Position numbers and translations under genes: made by a program. Shown in pieces: positions 12,857 to 22,022 of a DNA stretch of 64,000 bases (position 1 is its first letter; each line of letters begins with the position of its first letter). Location of the stretch: positions 1-64,000 of the forward strand of contig JAQGJX010000103.1 of assembly GCA_028290405.1 (NCBI GenBank), written 5' to 3'. Under the pieces are notes generated by a model. That model saw nothing but the letters and a program-made list of their open reading frames with translations, was not told where the DNA came from and did no database searches. The DNA comes from Hyphomicrobiales bacterium. GTDB lineage: Bacteria > Pseudomonadota > Alphaproteobacteria > Rhizobiales > Beijerinckiaceae.

Positions 12857-13249
12857 TCAGACGAAACTCAACCGCAGGATCGCGTAGACACACGCAAGGC
12901 CGACGGCCGCGCAAAAGAACGTGTTGGCCTGCAGCGACCAGGACTTCACGTGCTCTGCGTGCACGTAATCCTCGATGATCGTCCGCATGCCGAGCATCAT
13001 GTGGTAGACGCCCGTGGGCACGAACAGCAGCATCAGGATCGCGGGCAGCGGGCGGCCCAGCATGGCCCGCACGGCGCCGTAGTCCTTGCCCACCAGGGAC
13101 AGGACGATCCAGACGAACGCGATCGTGAGCGGGATCAGCGCCAGGGACGTGACGCGCATCATCCACGCGTGATGGGTGCCGGATCGGGCGGAGCCCAGGT
13201 GGCGCACCCTCGCGGTCGGGGTGCGCATGGAGCCTGTGTCTTGGGCCAT
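12857..13249 (-). CDS. sdhD: succinate dehydrogenase membrane anchor subunit
   Basis: Small hydrophobic subunit that with SdhC anchors complex II and helps bind haem b and quinone. The track used a TTG at 13261; the ATG at 13249 ([20 protein letters not shown]) has GAGGAA six bases upstream and gives 130 residues. Three transmembrane segments are visible: [20 protein letters not shown], a middle [20 protein letters not shown] with the haem-ligand histidine, and a last [18 protein letters not shown]. It lies between sdhC and sdhA. Confidence 0.95.
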   Translation of the reverse strand: MAQDTGSMRTPTARVRHLGSARSGTHHAWMMRVTSLALIPLTIAFVWIVLSLVGKDYGAVRAMLGRPLPAILMLLFVPTGVYHMMLGMRTIIEDYVHAEHVKSWSLQANTFFCAAVGLACVYAILRLSFV

Positions 13250-13267
13250 GTTATTCCTCAATCGGTC

Positions 13268-13681
13268 TTAGCGGACGGAATAGGCGACGATCCAGACGAG
13301 CGCCGTCAGCACGGCGCCGCCGATCAGCGTGCCCTGCGCCAGGTACTCGCGTTCGGGGTGCTCCATCCCGTAGCCCATGTCCCAGATGAAGTGGCGGACT
13401 CCGCCCAGCATGTGGTGGAACAGCGCCCACGTGAACCCAAACAGGATCAGGCGCCCCAGAATGGAGCCCATGAACCAGTTCGCGGTAGCGAAGGACGAGG
13501 CGTCCGTGGCGGCGGCGATGAGCCACCAGGCCAGGAGCAGCGTGCCGGCGTAGAGCCCCACGCCGGTGATTCGATGCATGATGGACATCGCCATCGTCAG
13601 GGCGAAGCGATAGACCTGCAAATGCGGAGAGAGCGGGCGACGCTGCTCATGCGCGATCGGGCTCGAATCCGTTTTTGCCAT
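13268..13681 (-). CDS. sdhC: succinate dehydrogenase cytochrome b556 subunit
   Basis: Membrane anchor and haem b-binding subunit of complex II. The true start is the ATG at 13681 ([20 protein letters not shown]), 137 residues, with the strong ribosome site AAGGAGAGG just upstream. Family signatures are [26 protein letters not shown] and the haem-binding [16 protein letters not shown]. Three hydrophobic helices are seen. It is the first gene of sdhCDAB; the operon promoter must lie in the 189-bp gap to the tlpA-like gene. Confidence 0.96.
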   Translation of the reverse strand: MAKTDSSPIAHEQRRPLSPHLQVYRFALTMAMSIMHRITGVGLYAGTLLLAWWLIAAATDASSFATANWFMGSILGRLILFGFTWALFHHMLGGVRHFIWDMGYGMEHPEREYLAQGTLIGGAVLTALVWIVAYSVR

Positions 13682-13870
13682 GTGACGCCTCTCCTTCACC
13701 GAGATCCTGCGTGGAGTCCGTGTGGGCGCTTCACTAATGGAAGTAAGGCGGCTGCGCAACGCTGGCGAGAGCCCGGCAGGCCGTCTAAAGCGGCGGACGG
13801 GGTTGGGCTTTCGTCGAGACGCCCACAAAGGCCGGTCCGCGATGGGCCGATTTTGCCGGTCAGGCGGGCG

Positions 13871-14548
13871 CTATCGGGCGAGCGCCGCCTCGATCAGCCT
13901 GAACGCGTCCGGGGAGTCCCATTCCGCAGGACCCGCCATCGAGCCGATCTCGCAGCCCCGGGAGTCTATCAGGATCGTGGTCGGCAGGCCCACCACCTTG
14001 CCGACGCGCTTCAGCGTCTGAAAGACGTCCGCCTTGGGGTCCGCATAGAAGGCGAGGGATTTCACCCCCGCCTCGTTCAGGAACGCTTGCCGCCGGTCAA
14101 GCCGCGCGGTGTCGATGTTGATCGCCACGACCTCGAAACCTGGGCCGCCGAACTTCGCCTGCAGCCGGTCCAAGGCCGGCATCTCCGCCCTGCACGGCAG
14201 GCACCACGTCGCCCACAGGTTCAAGAGGATCGTGCGCCCACGAAAATCGGACAGGGCGACCGGGCGGCCGTCCGCCGTCAAAAAAGCCAGCTCGGTGGCG
14301 CTTCTGGGAGCCTTCGCGACCGTCAGCGCAGCGATCTCGCCTTTTGCAAGCGGCGCGATGCTGGCCGCAAGGCCCGCCGCAGGGCCGCATGGACCCTGAT
14401 CTCCGGGTTCCTTGCCCCCATGGCGGGTCGTCCCGTATACGACCGCGATGGCGACGACGCTGACAAGCGCGACGACCGCCGCTCTTCGCATGCCGGTTCC
14501 CGCGGCGGGCGCGGCGTGGTCGGGGTCAGGTTCGGTTGCGTTCGGCAT
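13871..14548 (-). CDS. tlpA: TlpA-like membrane-anchored thiol:disulfide oxidoreductase
   Basis: Periplasm-facing thioredoxin-fold protein; homologues reduce apocytochrome or cytochrome oxidase assembly thiols. The 225-residue protein has a short cytoplasmic tail, one signal-anchor helix ([18 protein letters not shown]) and the redox motif [20 protein letters not shown] with active-site C-L-P-C. The cis-proline region is [13 protein letters not shown]. The ATG at 14548 is only 30 bp from the divergent argH start. A later ATG at 14491 (MRRAAVV) is possible. Its position upstream of sdhCDAB fits a role in respiratory-chain biogenesis, which is inference. Confidence 0.9.
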   Translation of the reverse strand: MPNATEPDPDHAAPAAGTGMRRAAVVALVSVVAIAVVYGTTRHGGKEPGDQGPCGPAAGLAASIAPLAKGEIAALTVAKAPRSATELAFLTADGRPVALSDFRGRTILLNLWATWCLPCRAEMPALDRLQAKFGGPGFEVVAINIDTARLDRRQAFLNEAGVKSLAFYADPKADVFQTLKRVGKVVGLPTTILIDSRGCEIGSMAGPAEWDSPDAFRLIEAALAR

Positions 14549-14578
14549 CAGATTTACCCGGCTTCAGCGAGGCGGCAC

Positions 14579-15964
14579 ATGAGCAACAAAATGTGGGGCG
14601 GCCGTTTTTCGAGCGGTCCGGACGCGATCATGGAGGAGATAAACGCCTCCATCGGATTCGACTACAGGTTCGCCGCCCAGGACATCCGCGGCTCAAAGGC
14701 GCATGTCGCCATGTTGGCGGAAAGCGGAATCGTGTCGCACGACGACGCCCAGGCGATCGCCCGGGGTCTAGACCAGGTCCTCGGCGAAATCGAGGCCGGA
14801 ACCTTCACGTTCTCGCGCGCTCTTGAAGACATTCACATGAACGTCGAGGCGCGGCTGGCGGAAATCGTGGGGCCCGGCGCGGGCCGGCTGCACACCGCCC
14901 GCTCGCGCAACGATCAGGTGGCGCTTGATTTCCGCCTCTGGGTCCGGGACGCGATCGACCAGCTGGACGAGCAGGCCGAAGCTCTTCAACGGGCGTTGGC
15001 CGAGAAGGCGCTCGAGCACGCAGACGCCGTCATGCCTGGCTTCACGCATATGCAGTCCGCCCAGCCGGTCACCTTCGGGCACCATCTGCTGGCCTATGTG
15101 GAGATGCTCGCCCGGGACCGTGGGCGGTTCGCCGACGCGCGCAAACGGCTCAATGAGTGCCCCCTTGGATCCGCCGCGCTAGCAGGCACGTCTTTTCCGA
15201 TCAATCGGGACCGCACGGCCGCCGCGCTCGGCTTCGACCGGCCCACCGCAAACTCCCTCGACAGCGTGGCCGACCGCGATTTCGTGATGGAGACGTTGGC
15301 GGCGTGCTCCATCTGCGCCATTCACCTGTCCCGGTTCGCCGAGGAAATCGTGTTGTGGGTGACGCCCCAGTTCGCCTTCGTGAAGCTGTCGGATAAATTC
15401 ACCACGGGGTCGTCGATCATGCCCCAGAAGCGCAACCCTGACGCCGCCGAACTGGTGCGCGGCAAGACCGGCCGGGTGATCGGCGCGCTGAACGGCATTC
15501 TGATGGTGATGAAAGGCCTGCCGCTGGCCTATTCGAAGGATATGCAGGAGGACAAGGAGGGCTCGTTCGACGCCGTCCAGTCCCTCTCCCTGTGCCTTGC
15601 GGCCATCACCGGCATGGTGCGGGACATGACCCCGGACCGGGCGCGCATGAAGGCGTCCGCCGGGGCCGGGTACGCGACGGCGACGGACCTTGCGGACTGG
15701 CTGGTGCGCACGTTGGGGATGCCGTTCCGGCAGGCCCACCATGTGACGGGATCGATCGTGAAGATCGCGTCCGACGCCGGATGCGATCTGGAGGGCCTGA
15801 CGCTTGCGCAGATCCAGGCCGTGGAGCCCTCCATCACCCAGGACGTCTTTTCAGTTTTGGGGGTGGACCAATCCGTGCGCAGCCGGACCAGCTTCGGGGG
15901 GACCAGCCCCGCCAACGTCGAGGCCCGCGCAAAAGCCTGGCTGTCGGCGCTGGGGACGGGATAG
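14579..15964 (+). CDS. argH: argininosuccinate lyase
   Basis: Last step of arginine synthesis: argininosuccinate to arginine and fumarate. The track's 1644-residue ORF is an upstream artefact; the real start is the ATG at 14579 ([20 protein letters not shown]), giving 461 residues. The fumarase/aspartase superfamily signature [20 protein letters not shown] is near residue 280. [29 protein letters not shown] and [12 protein letters not shown]-like segments are all present. It diverges from tlpA with a 30-bp gap, so its promoter probably overlaps the tlpA 5' coding end. Confidence 0.98.
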   Translation: MSNKMWGGRFSSGPDAIMEEINASIGFDYRFAAQDIRGSKAHVAMLAESGIVSHDDAQAIARGLDQVLGEIEAGTFTFSRALEDIHMNVEARLAEIVGPGAGRLHTARSRNDQVALDFRLWVRDAIDQLDEQAEALQRALAEKALEHADAVMPGFTHMQSAQPVTFGHHLLAYVEMLARDRGRFADARKRLNECPLGSAALAGTSFPINRDRTAAALGFDRPTANSLDSVADRDFVMETLAACSICAIHLSRFAEEIVLWVTPQFAFVKLSDKFTTGSSIMPQKRNPDAAELVRGKTGRVIGALNGILMVMKGLPLAYSKDMQEDKEGSFDAVQSLSLCLAAITGMVRDMTPDRARMKASAGAGYATATDLADWLVRTLGMPFRQAHHVTGSIVKIASDAGCDLEGLTLAQIQAVEPSITQDVFSVLGVDQSVRSRTSFGGTSPANVEARAKAWLSALGTG

Positions 15965-16072
15965 ACTGCGTCCAATTGTCGCACGAGATTGCTGGCGGGC
16001 GCCCGGGGAGGCGCACCGTTAGCGGCGCTTGTGCTCAGCGGATATAAGCGTCCGCACTGGTCCTTTTGGGAG

Positions 16073-16327
16073 ATGAGCGTGAAAAAGGCTGCCCTCGCAC
16101 TTACCGCCGGGATGTTGCTGGCGGGCGCCCTGACCGGTTGCGGACGCCGCGGCAATCTGGAGACTCCAGGCGCCCCCGCCGGCCAGTCCGCAAGCCCCCA
16201 AAGCGCCGGCCAACAGCCCGTCGCGGGCCGCTATTCGCTGGGCGGCCAAAGCACCCAGGCCGCTGACGACGTCGAGACCCCGGTGGTGGCGCCCAAGCGC
16301 GATTTCTTCCTCGACGGCATTCTCTGA
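16073..16327 (+). CDS. lptM: LptM-like small lipoprotein
   Basis: An 84-residue predicted lipoprotein. From the ATG at 16073 (MSVKKAALALTAGMLLAG) the signal peptide ends in a lipobox LTGC with the acylated cysteine at residue 23, followed by GRRGNLETPG. The rest is a Pro/Ala/Gln-rich spacer ending in the conserved-looking KRDFFLDGIL. The CGxxGxLxxP start and the argH-lptM-lysA context match the LptM/YifL family, which in E. coli assists maturation of the LPS translocon LptD. It lies 11 bp before lysA and is probably cotranscribed with it. Confidence 0.8.
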   Translation: MSVKKAALALTAGMLLAGALTGCGRRGNLETPGAPAGQSASPQSAGQQPVAGRYSLGGQSTQAADDVETPVVAPKRDFFLDGIL

Positions 16328-16338
16328 CGCAGGGCGAC

Positions 16339-17607
16339 ATGCACCACTTTACGGAAACAGACGGCGTTCTGCACGCCGAGGGCGTCGATGTTCGCGCCAT
16401 CGCGGCCGAAGTCGGCACGCCCTTCTATTGCTATTCCAGCGCGACGCTCACGCGGCATTACGAGGTGTTCTCGACCGCATTCACGGGGCTCGACGCCCTC
16501 GTGTGCTTCGCCATGAAAGCCAACTCGAACCAGGCCGTCCTGCGGACGCTGGCGCGGCTGGGCGCAGGAATGGACGTGGTCTCCGAAGGCGAGTTGCGCC
16601 GCGCCCGCGCGGCCGGCGTGCCGGCCTCCAAGGTCACCTTTTCGGGCGTCGGCAAGACGGATCGTGAAATAGCCTTCGCGCTTGATGAAAACATCCTCTG
16701 CTTCAACGTGGAATCAGAGCCCGAACTGAAGGCCATCTCCCGCATCGCCTCCTCACGCGGCCAGACGGCCCGCATTTCCATCCGCGTGAACCCGGACGTC
16801 GACGCACGCACGCACCACAAGATTTCGACGGGCAAATCGGAAAACAAGTTTGGCGTGCCGATCTCCCGCGCGCGCGAGGTTTACGCCCATGCGGCGCTTC
16901 TGCCGGGCCTGGCGGCGACGGGCGTGGACATGCACATCGGCTCTCAGATCACGGATCTTGAGCCCTTCGACAACGCCTTCGCGCTGCTGGCCGACTTCGT
17001 CCGCGACCTGAGGGCGGACGGGCATGCGATCGATCATCTCGATCTGGGCGGCGGCCTTGGAATTCCCTACAGGGAGGGCGAGGACCCGGATTCCTATCAT
17101 CCGGACCGCTATGCGGACGTCGTGCGTAAGCATGTCCACAACTTGGGATGCAAGCTCGTCTTCGAGCCCGGGCGGCTTCTCGTGGGCAACGCCGGGATCC
17201 TCGTCACCAGCGTCATCTATCTGAAGGAGGGCGAAAATCGCACCTTCGTGATCGTCGACGCGGCAATGAACGACCTCATCCGCCCGACCCTCTATGACGC
17301 CCATCACGACATCCGCCCCGTGGTGAGAAGCTCCACTCCCGGCAGGATCGTCGCGGATGTGGTGGGGCCGGTCTGCGAGACGGGCGACTACCTCGCCCAG
17401 GGGCGCGACATGCCGCAGGTGGCGCAAGGCGATCTGCTGGCCGTCATGTCCGCAGGCGCTTATGGCGCCGTTCAGGCTGGGACGTACAACACGCGCCTGC
17501 TTGTGCCCGAAGTGCTTGTCGCGGGCGACAAATGGGCCGTCGTGCGCCCGCGCGCCACCTATGAGGACCTGATTGGACTGGACAAACTTCCGTCCTGGTT
17601 GACCTGA
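16339..17607 (+). CDS. lysA: diaminopimelate decarboxylase
   Basis: PLP enzyme that converts meso-diaminopimelate to lysine. It is 422 residues with the fold-III PLP-barrel lysine in VCFAMKANSNQAVLRTL (about residue 60). VDMHIGSQITDLEPF, the glycine-rich LDLGGGLGIPY phosphate-binding loop, and the C-terminal CETGDYLAQGRDMP with the second active-site cysteine are present. It follows the LptM-like gene by 11 bp and precedes the TIGR02302 gene. Confidence 0.98.
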   Translation: MHHFTETDGVLHAEGVDVRAIAAEVGTPFYCYSSATLTRHYEVFSTAFTGLDALVCFAMKANSNQAVLRTLARLGAGMDVVSEGELRRARAAGVPASKVTFSGVGKTDREIAFALDENILCFNVESEPELKAISRIASSRGQTARISIRVNPDVDARTHHKISTGKSENKFGVPISRAREVYAHAALLPGLAATGVDMHIGSQITDLEPFDNAFALLADFVRDLRADGHAIDHLDLGGGLGIPYREGEDPDSYHPDRYADVVRKHVHNLGCKLVFEPGRLLVGNAGILVTSVIYLKEGENRTFVIVDAAMNDLIRPTLYDAHHDIRPVVRSSTPGRIVADVVGPVCETGDYLAQGRDMPQVAQGDLLAVMSAGAYGAVQAGTYNTRLLVPEVLVAGDKWAVVRPRATYEDLIGLDKLPSWLT

Positions 17608-17719
17608 CAGTCTCGGCTGGCGGGCGCCGCAGTCCTCTCCGCGTGCGGTCTCCCATCTGTGATGTGGGACTGGGCCGCAGAGCGTGATAGCGTCGTCGAG
17701 CCAAGATCAGGAGCCTCGG

Positions 17720-20311
17720 TTGGACGACAGCAGGGACCGGACATCGGACGCGACGGCGAACGTTCTTGACCGCCTTTCGAAGACAGCGCGCCTTGCGCTG
17801 CTTTGGGAGCGGGCATGGCCCGGTCTCGTCGCGTGCCTGATGGTCCTCGGCTGCTTCCTGACGGCTTCCTGGCTCGGCCTCTGGATCGAGGCGCCGCGCT
17901 GGGCGCGAGCCGCGGGGCTGGCGGGGTTCGCGCTCGCGCTGCTTTGGCCAGCATGGCTGCTTTCGAGGGTGCGCATTCCCGGCCGGGCCGAAGCGATCGC
18001 CCGCGTCGACAGGGATTCGGCGGTTCCCCATCGGCCTGCAGCGACCCTGGACGATGCGCTCGCAAATTCGTCTGGCGACGCGTCTACGCGAGCCTTGTGG
18101 GCCGTTCACCAGCGCCGCGCCAATGCGGTCCTTTCGAGCCTGAAAGTGGCGGCGCCCTCGCCCCGCCTCCCTCTCCATGACCGCTTTGCGCTTCGCGCGG
18201 CAGTGCTCGTCGCCGTCCTCGCCGCCGCATTTGTGGCAGGACCGCAGAAATACGCCAGGGTCGCGGCCGCCTTCGACTTCCGGTCGCCGGGCGCTGCGGC
18301 GCAAGGCGTCAGGATAGACGCCTGGATCGATCCACCGCCGTACACTGGACGCGCTCCTGTGTTGCTGCGAACCGCCGCCGAGGGCGCGCAAGCGGGCGAG
18401 CCAAGAAAAGCCAGCGCTCCTGCCGGTTCCACTGTCATCGTGCGCACCTCCGAGGGCGCTGCGGTCACTTGGGAAGCGACCGGAGGGCTTCAGCCTCCTG
18501 CGGCTGAAACGGCCGCGGAACCCCGCAAGGACGCGCGCGACGCCGAACAGCGCTGGACGCTTCAGGGAGACGCTCAGCTTGTTCTCAAGCGGCAGGGCTC
18601 AATCGTGGGAACCTTCGACATCTCCGCAGCGCCCGACAAGGCGCCTGTGGTTTCGATTGTGGGAGACCCGAAGGGCACGTCCCGTGGTTCGCTGATCCTC
18701 GGCTACAAGATTGAAGACGACTATGGCGTCTTGGGCGCCGAAGTCGAATTCACCAATCCGCGCAACGCGCGCCGGGAAGGCCGCGGGTCGTCCCGTTCGC
18801 TCGTGGAGCCTCCCAAGATGCCCCTTGGACTTCCCGCCGGCCCCGGGGGGCTCGGGGAGGCCGAGACGACCGCGGACCTGTCTGAACACCCTTGGGCGGG
18901 CGCGCGCGTGACCCTCAAGGTTGTCGCGCGTGACGAGGGCGGCAACGCAGGGCGAAGCGCAGAGCTCGACGTCATTCTGCCGCAACGGCCTTTCGTGAAA
19001 CCGCTCGCCCGCGCCATCATTGAGCAGCGGCGCGATCTTGCGCTTTCTCCAGACCAGCGCGAACGCGTTCTGCTGGCGCTGCAGGCGGTCATGATCGATC
19101 CTGAAAGGTTCGGGACGGGCGCCGGGCCCTATCTGGGCCTGCACACGATCACGCGGCGGCTTGAGTCCTCGCGCGACGACGACAGCCTGCGCGAGGTGGT
19201 CGACCTGATGTGGGAGATGGCGCTTCGGCTTGAGGAAGGCGACCTGAGCGGCGCCGAGAAAGACCTGAAAGCCGCCCAGGAAGCTCTGCGCGATGCGATG
19301 CAGCGCGGCGCGCCAGAGGACGAAATCCGGCGCCTCATGGACCAGCTGCGTGCGGCGCTCGACAAGTTCCTGCAGGAATTCGCCGACAGACAAATGCAAA
19401 ACCAGCAGGATCAGGACCAGCAGGCCGACCGCAACGACCAGCAGAACCGCACGATCACCTCCCAGGATCTGCGCAGGATGCTCGATCGAATGGAGGACAT
19501 GGCGCGCTCTGGAGACATGGCCGACGCGCAACGCATGCTCGACCAGTTGCAGAACCTCCTGGAGAACCTCAAGTCGGCCCGCCGCGGCGACCAGGGTCAG
19601 ATGTCGCGGGAGATGAACCGCTCGCTCAACCAGCTCGACCAGATGATGCGAGACCAGCAGGACTTGCGCGACCGTACGTTCCGCCAGGGGCGGCAGGACC
19701 GCAATGGACGCCAACAACAGCAGGGCCAGCGCGGCCGCAACCAGCAGAATTCTCCTAGCCAGCAGGGCGAGCAGGAGAGCGGCGACGAATCGCCCGATGC
19801 CGATTCGCCAGGTTCGCTGCGGGAGCGGCAGGAAGCGCTGCGCCGTCAATTGGAGGACCTCCAGCGCCGCATGCGCCAGTTCGGCATGAAGCCCGAGCAG
19901 GGCTTCGGCGACGCCGAGGACGCCATGCGCGAGGCTGAGGGCCAACTCGGCCAGGGCCGCGACGGACAGGGACGGGCCGTCGATGCGCAGGGGCGGGCGC
20001 TTGAGGGACTTCGCCGCGGCGCCCAATCGCTCGCCCAGCAGATGCAGCCAGGGGACCAGCCCGGCGATCAGGCGGGACCGGGGGATCCAAACGGACCGGG
20101 CCCGCAAGGCCGCAATTCGGCCACGCCGGATCCGCTCGGCCGCGAATCTCGGGAGCGTGGCGACCAGTCGCGCAGCCTTTACGATCCGCCGGGCCTTCCG
20201 GCGGCTCAACGCGCCCAGCGCGTCCTGGAGGAGCTCCGGCGCAGGTTGAGCGACCCCGCCCGCCCGCGAGACGAAGTCGATTACCTTGAGCGGCTTCTCC
20301 GTCGATACTAG
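17720..20311 (+). CDS. TIGR02302 family (DUF4175) membrane protein
   Basis: Large protein of unknown function belonging to the alphaproteobacterial family TIGR02302. The track starts at a GTG (17684); a TTG at 17720 has AGGAG at ideal spacing and is preferred, giving 863 residues. Two adjacent N-terminal transmembrane segments (LVACLMVLGCFLTASWLGLW and the next ARAAGLAGFALALLWPAW) and a third near residue 165 are seen. An extracytoplasmic domain with a YKIEDDYGVLGAEVEF-type segment follows. The C-terminal ~300 residues are long charged helices and Gln/Arg/Asp-rich low complexity (QQDQDQQADRNDQQNR; GRQQQQGQRGRNQQNS), ending RDEVDYLERLLRRY. The family is commonly next to lysA. Role unknown; topology suggests an envelope function. 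Confidence 0.85.
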   Translation: MDDSRDRTSDATANVLDRLSKTARLALLWERAWPGLVACLMVLGCFLTASWLGLWIEAPRWARAAGLAGFALALLWPAWLLSRVRIPGRAEAIARVDRDSAVPHRPAATLDDALANSSGDASTRALWAVHQRRANAVLSSLKVAAPSPRLPLHDRFALRAAVLVAVLAAAFVAGPQKYARVAAAFDFRSPGAAAQGVRIDAWIDPPPYTGRAPVLLRTAAEGAQAGEPRKASAPAGSTVIVRTSEGAAVTWEATGGLQPPAAETAAEPRKDARDAEQRWTLQGDAQLVLKRQGSIVGTFDISAAPDKAPVVSIVGDPKGTSRGSLILGYKIEDDYGVLGAEVEFTNPRNARREGRGSSRSLVEPPKMPLGLPAGPGGLGEAETTADLSEHPWAGARVTLKVVARDEGGNAGRSAELDVILPQRPFVKPLARAIIEQRRDLALSPDQRERVLLALQAVMIDPERFGTGAGPYLGLHTITRRLESSRDDDSLREVVDLMWEMALRLEEGDLSGAEKDLKAAQEALRDAMQRGAPEDEIRRLMDQLRAALDKFLQEFADRQMQNQQDQDQQADRNDQQNRTITSQDLRRMLDRMEDMARSGDMADAQRMLDQLQNLLENLKSARRGDQGQMSREMNRSLNQLDQMMRDQQDLRDRTFRQGRQDRNGRQQQQGQRGRNQQNSPSQQGEQESGDESPDADSPGSLRERQEALRRQLEDLQRRMRQFGMKPEQGFGDAEDAMREAEGQLGQGRDGQGRAVDAQGRALEGLRRGAQSLAQQMQPGDQPGDQAGPGDPNGPGPQGRNSATPDPLGRESRERGDQSRSLYDPPGLPAAQRAQRVLEELRRRLSDPARPRDEVDYLERLLRRY

Positions 20312-20383
20312 GCGGGCGGCGTGTCGCATTGCGTGGACGGCTGCGGCGGTCTACGTAGCCTTGTTCATTTTGCAGGATGGGAC

Positions 20384-20569
20384 ATGAGCTTTTCCAACAT
20401 CGCCGTCGCGCTGGCCACGGGCGCAGTCGCCGTTGTTCTGCTGCTCGGGCTCGCCAACATGCTGCGGGGCGGCAGCCCGAACGTGTCCCAGAAGCTGATG
20501 CGCTGGCGCGTCGGCCTGCAGTTCTTCGCCATCGTGGTGGTGATGACCGTTCTTTGGTTTCGCGGCTGA
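20384..20569 (+). CDS. HIG1-domain twin transmembrane protein
   Basis: A 61-residue protein starting at the ATG at 20384 (MSFSNIAVALATGAVAVVLL), with AGGA upstream; the track start at 20321 is too early. It has two hydrophobic helices separated by GLANMLRGGSPNVSQKLMRWRV, the polar loop typical of the hypoxia-induced HIG1 domain. Mitochondrial homologues (Rcf1, HIGD1) associate with respiratory supercomplexes. In bacteria such genes often sit next to PduO-type adenosyltransferases, as here (9-bp gap). Function in bacteria is uncertain. Confidence 0.82.
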   Translation: MSFSNIAVALATGAVAVVLLLGLANMLRGGSPNVSQKLMRWRVGLQFFAIVVVMTVLWFRG

Positions 20570-20578
20570 GGCATAGCG

Positions 20579-21160
20579 ATGGTCACGCTCAACAGGATTT
20601 ATACGCGCACCGGCGACAAGGGGTCGACGGCGCTGGGCAGCGGCGAGCGTCGCCCGAAGTTCGACCTTAGGATCGCCGCGTACGGCACCGTTGACGAAAC
20701 GAATGCGGCCATCGGCGTGGCCCGCCTGGCCACCTCGACGGAATCGCCGCTGGTGGACGCCATGCTCCTGCGAATCCAGAACGACCTGTTCGACCTGGGG
20801 GCGGACCTCTGCACGCCGGACACCGGCGCGGACCTTGGGTACGAGCCGCTGCGCATCGTGGAGTCGCAGGTCGAGCGCCTGGAAGGCGAGATCGACCAGT
20901 TGAACGCCGATCTGGAACCGTTGAAGTCGTTCGTCCTGCCCGGCGGATCCCCCGGGGCGGCGGCGCTGCACGTGGCGCGCACCACCTGTCGCCGAGCCGA
21001 GCGGCTGATGGTCGAACTCGCCGGCCGCGAGGGCGAAGTGGTCACGCCCGCAGCCCTGAAATACGTGAATCGCCTCTCGGATTTCCTGTTCGTCGCCTCC
21101 CGCTTTGTGAACATCGCCGCCGGCGGAGACGTGCTCTGGACGCCCGGCAAGAACCGCTAG
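20579..21160 (+). CDS. PduO-type cob(I)alamin adenosyltransferase
   Basis: Transfers the adenosyl group of ATP to cob(I)alamin, making coenzyme B12. The 193-residue protein opens with the diagnostic ATP-binding segment IYTRTGDKGSTALGSGERRPK, then AAYGTVDETNAAIGVARL. It later has FVLPGGSPGAAALHVARTTCRRAERLMV, a PduO family signature. It is cotranscribed with the HIG1 protein just upstream. Its product would serve B12 enzymes such as methylmalonyl-CoA mutase elsewhere in the genome. Confidence 0.95.
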   Translation: MVTLNRIYTRTGDKGSTALGSGERRPKFDLRIAAYGTVDETNAAIGVARLATSTESPLVDAMLLRIQNDLFDLGADLCTPDTGADLGYEPLRIVESQVERLEGEIDQLNADLEPLKSFVLPGGSPGAAALHVARTTCRRAERLMVELAGREGEVVTPAALKYVNRLSDFLFVASRFVNIAAGGDVLWTPGKNR

Positions 21161-21197
21161 TCCCGGAGCGCATGGGCGAGGCGCGGCCTTGTGCGCG

Positions 21198-21226
21198 TTG
21201 ACTTGCCAATTTGTCACGACTACCAG
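21198..21226 (+). promoter_or_regulatory. possible sigma-70-type promoter for etfBA
   Basis: TTGACT at 21198-21203 is followed after 17 bp by TACCAG, in the 109-bp gap before etfB. The -35 match is good and the -10 is weak (3 of 6), so this is only a candidate. Confidence 0.3.
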
Positions 21227-21269
21227 ATTCAGCCGCAGCGGCTGAACTGATCTCAGGGAGATGGGACGG

Positions 21270-22022
21270 ATGAAAATCCTCGTTCCGGCGAAACGGGTCG
21301 TCGATTATAACGTCAAGGTCCGCGTAAAGCCGGACGGGTCGGGCGTTGAGCTCGCCAACGTGAAAATGTCGATGAACCCCTTCGATGAAATCGCCATCGA
21401 GGAGGCGCTCCGGTTGCGCGAGGCCGGCAAGGCGACGGAAGTGATCGTCGTCTCGATCGGGCCGGCCCAGGCCGCAGAAACCATCAGGAGCGGACTGGCG
21501 ATGGGCGCCGACCGCGGCGTTCTCGTGAAGGTCGACGGGCCGGTTGAGCCGCTCACGGTTGCGAAAATCCTGAAGGGCGTGGTGCAGGCGGAAGAACCCG
21601 GCCTCGTCATCATGGGCAAGCAGGCGATCGACGACGATTGCAACCAGACGGGTCAAATGCTCGCTGCGTTGCTGGACTGGCCGCAGGGGACGTTCGCGTC
21701 GAAGATTTCCCTGGGCGACCAGACTGTTGACGTCACCCGCGAGGTCGACGGCGGGCTTCAGACGCTGACGCTCTCTCTGCCGGCGCTGATCACGGCGGAC
21801 CTGCGCCTCAATGAGCCCCGCTACGCATCGCTGCCAAACATCATGAAGGCCAAGAAGAAGCCGATCGACGAGAAGACGCCCGCCGACTTCGGCGTGGACG
21901 CGGCCCCGCGCCTCAGGGTTTTGACGACGACGGAGCCCCCGGGCCGCAAGGCTGGCGTGAAGGTCAGCTCGGTCGCCGAGCTGGTGTACAAACTGCGCGA
22001 AGAGGCGGGGGTTCTCCAATGA
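21270..22022 (+). CDS. etfB: electron transfer flavoprotein subunit beta
   Basis: AMP-binding subunit of ETF, the electron carrier between acyl-CoA dehydrogenases and ETF-ubiquinone oxidoreductase. The start at 21270 ([20 protein letters not shown]) is preferred to the ATG at 21261 because AGGGAG lies 9 bases before it but abuts the other. The product is 250 residues. Signatures are [18 protein letters not shown] and the conserved [20 protein letters not shown]. Its stop overlaps the etfA start as ATGA, indicating coupled translation. Confidence 0.97.
   Translation: MKILVPAKRVVDYNVKVRVKPDGSGVELANVKMSMNPFDEIAIEEALRLREAGKATEVIVVSIGPAQAAETIRSGLAMGADRGVLVKVDGPVEPLTVAKILKGVVQAEEPGLVIMGKQAIDDDCNQTGQMLAALLDWPQGTFASKISLGDQTVDVTREVDGGLQTLTLSLPALITADLRLNEPRYASLPNIMKAKKKPIDEKTPADFGVDAAPRLRVLTTTEPPGRKAGVKVSSVAELVYKLREEAGVLQ

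Noticed and set aside
11030-15964. 1644-residue plus-strand ORF reported as one protein
   Set aside because: Only the last 461 codons are argH. The rest is antisense to sdhA, sdhD, sdhC and tlpA, so it is not a fusion.
19381-19760. CRISPR-like or tandem DNA repeats in the Gln-rich part of the TIGR02302 gene
   Set aside because: The repetition is at the amino-acid composition level (Q/R/D codons) with no regular DNA unit.
18599-20329. 576-residue minus-strand ORF
   Set aside because: Antisense shadow of the TIGR02302 gene, Leu/Ala/Arg-rich with no recognisable domain.
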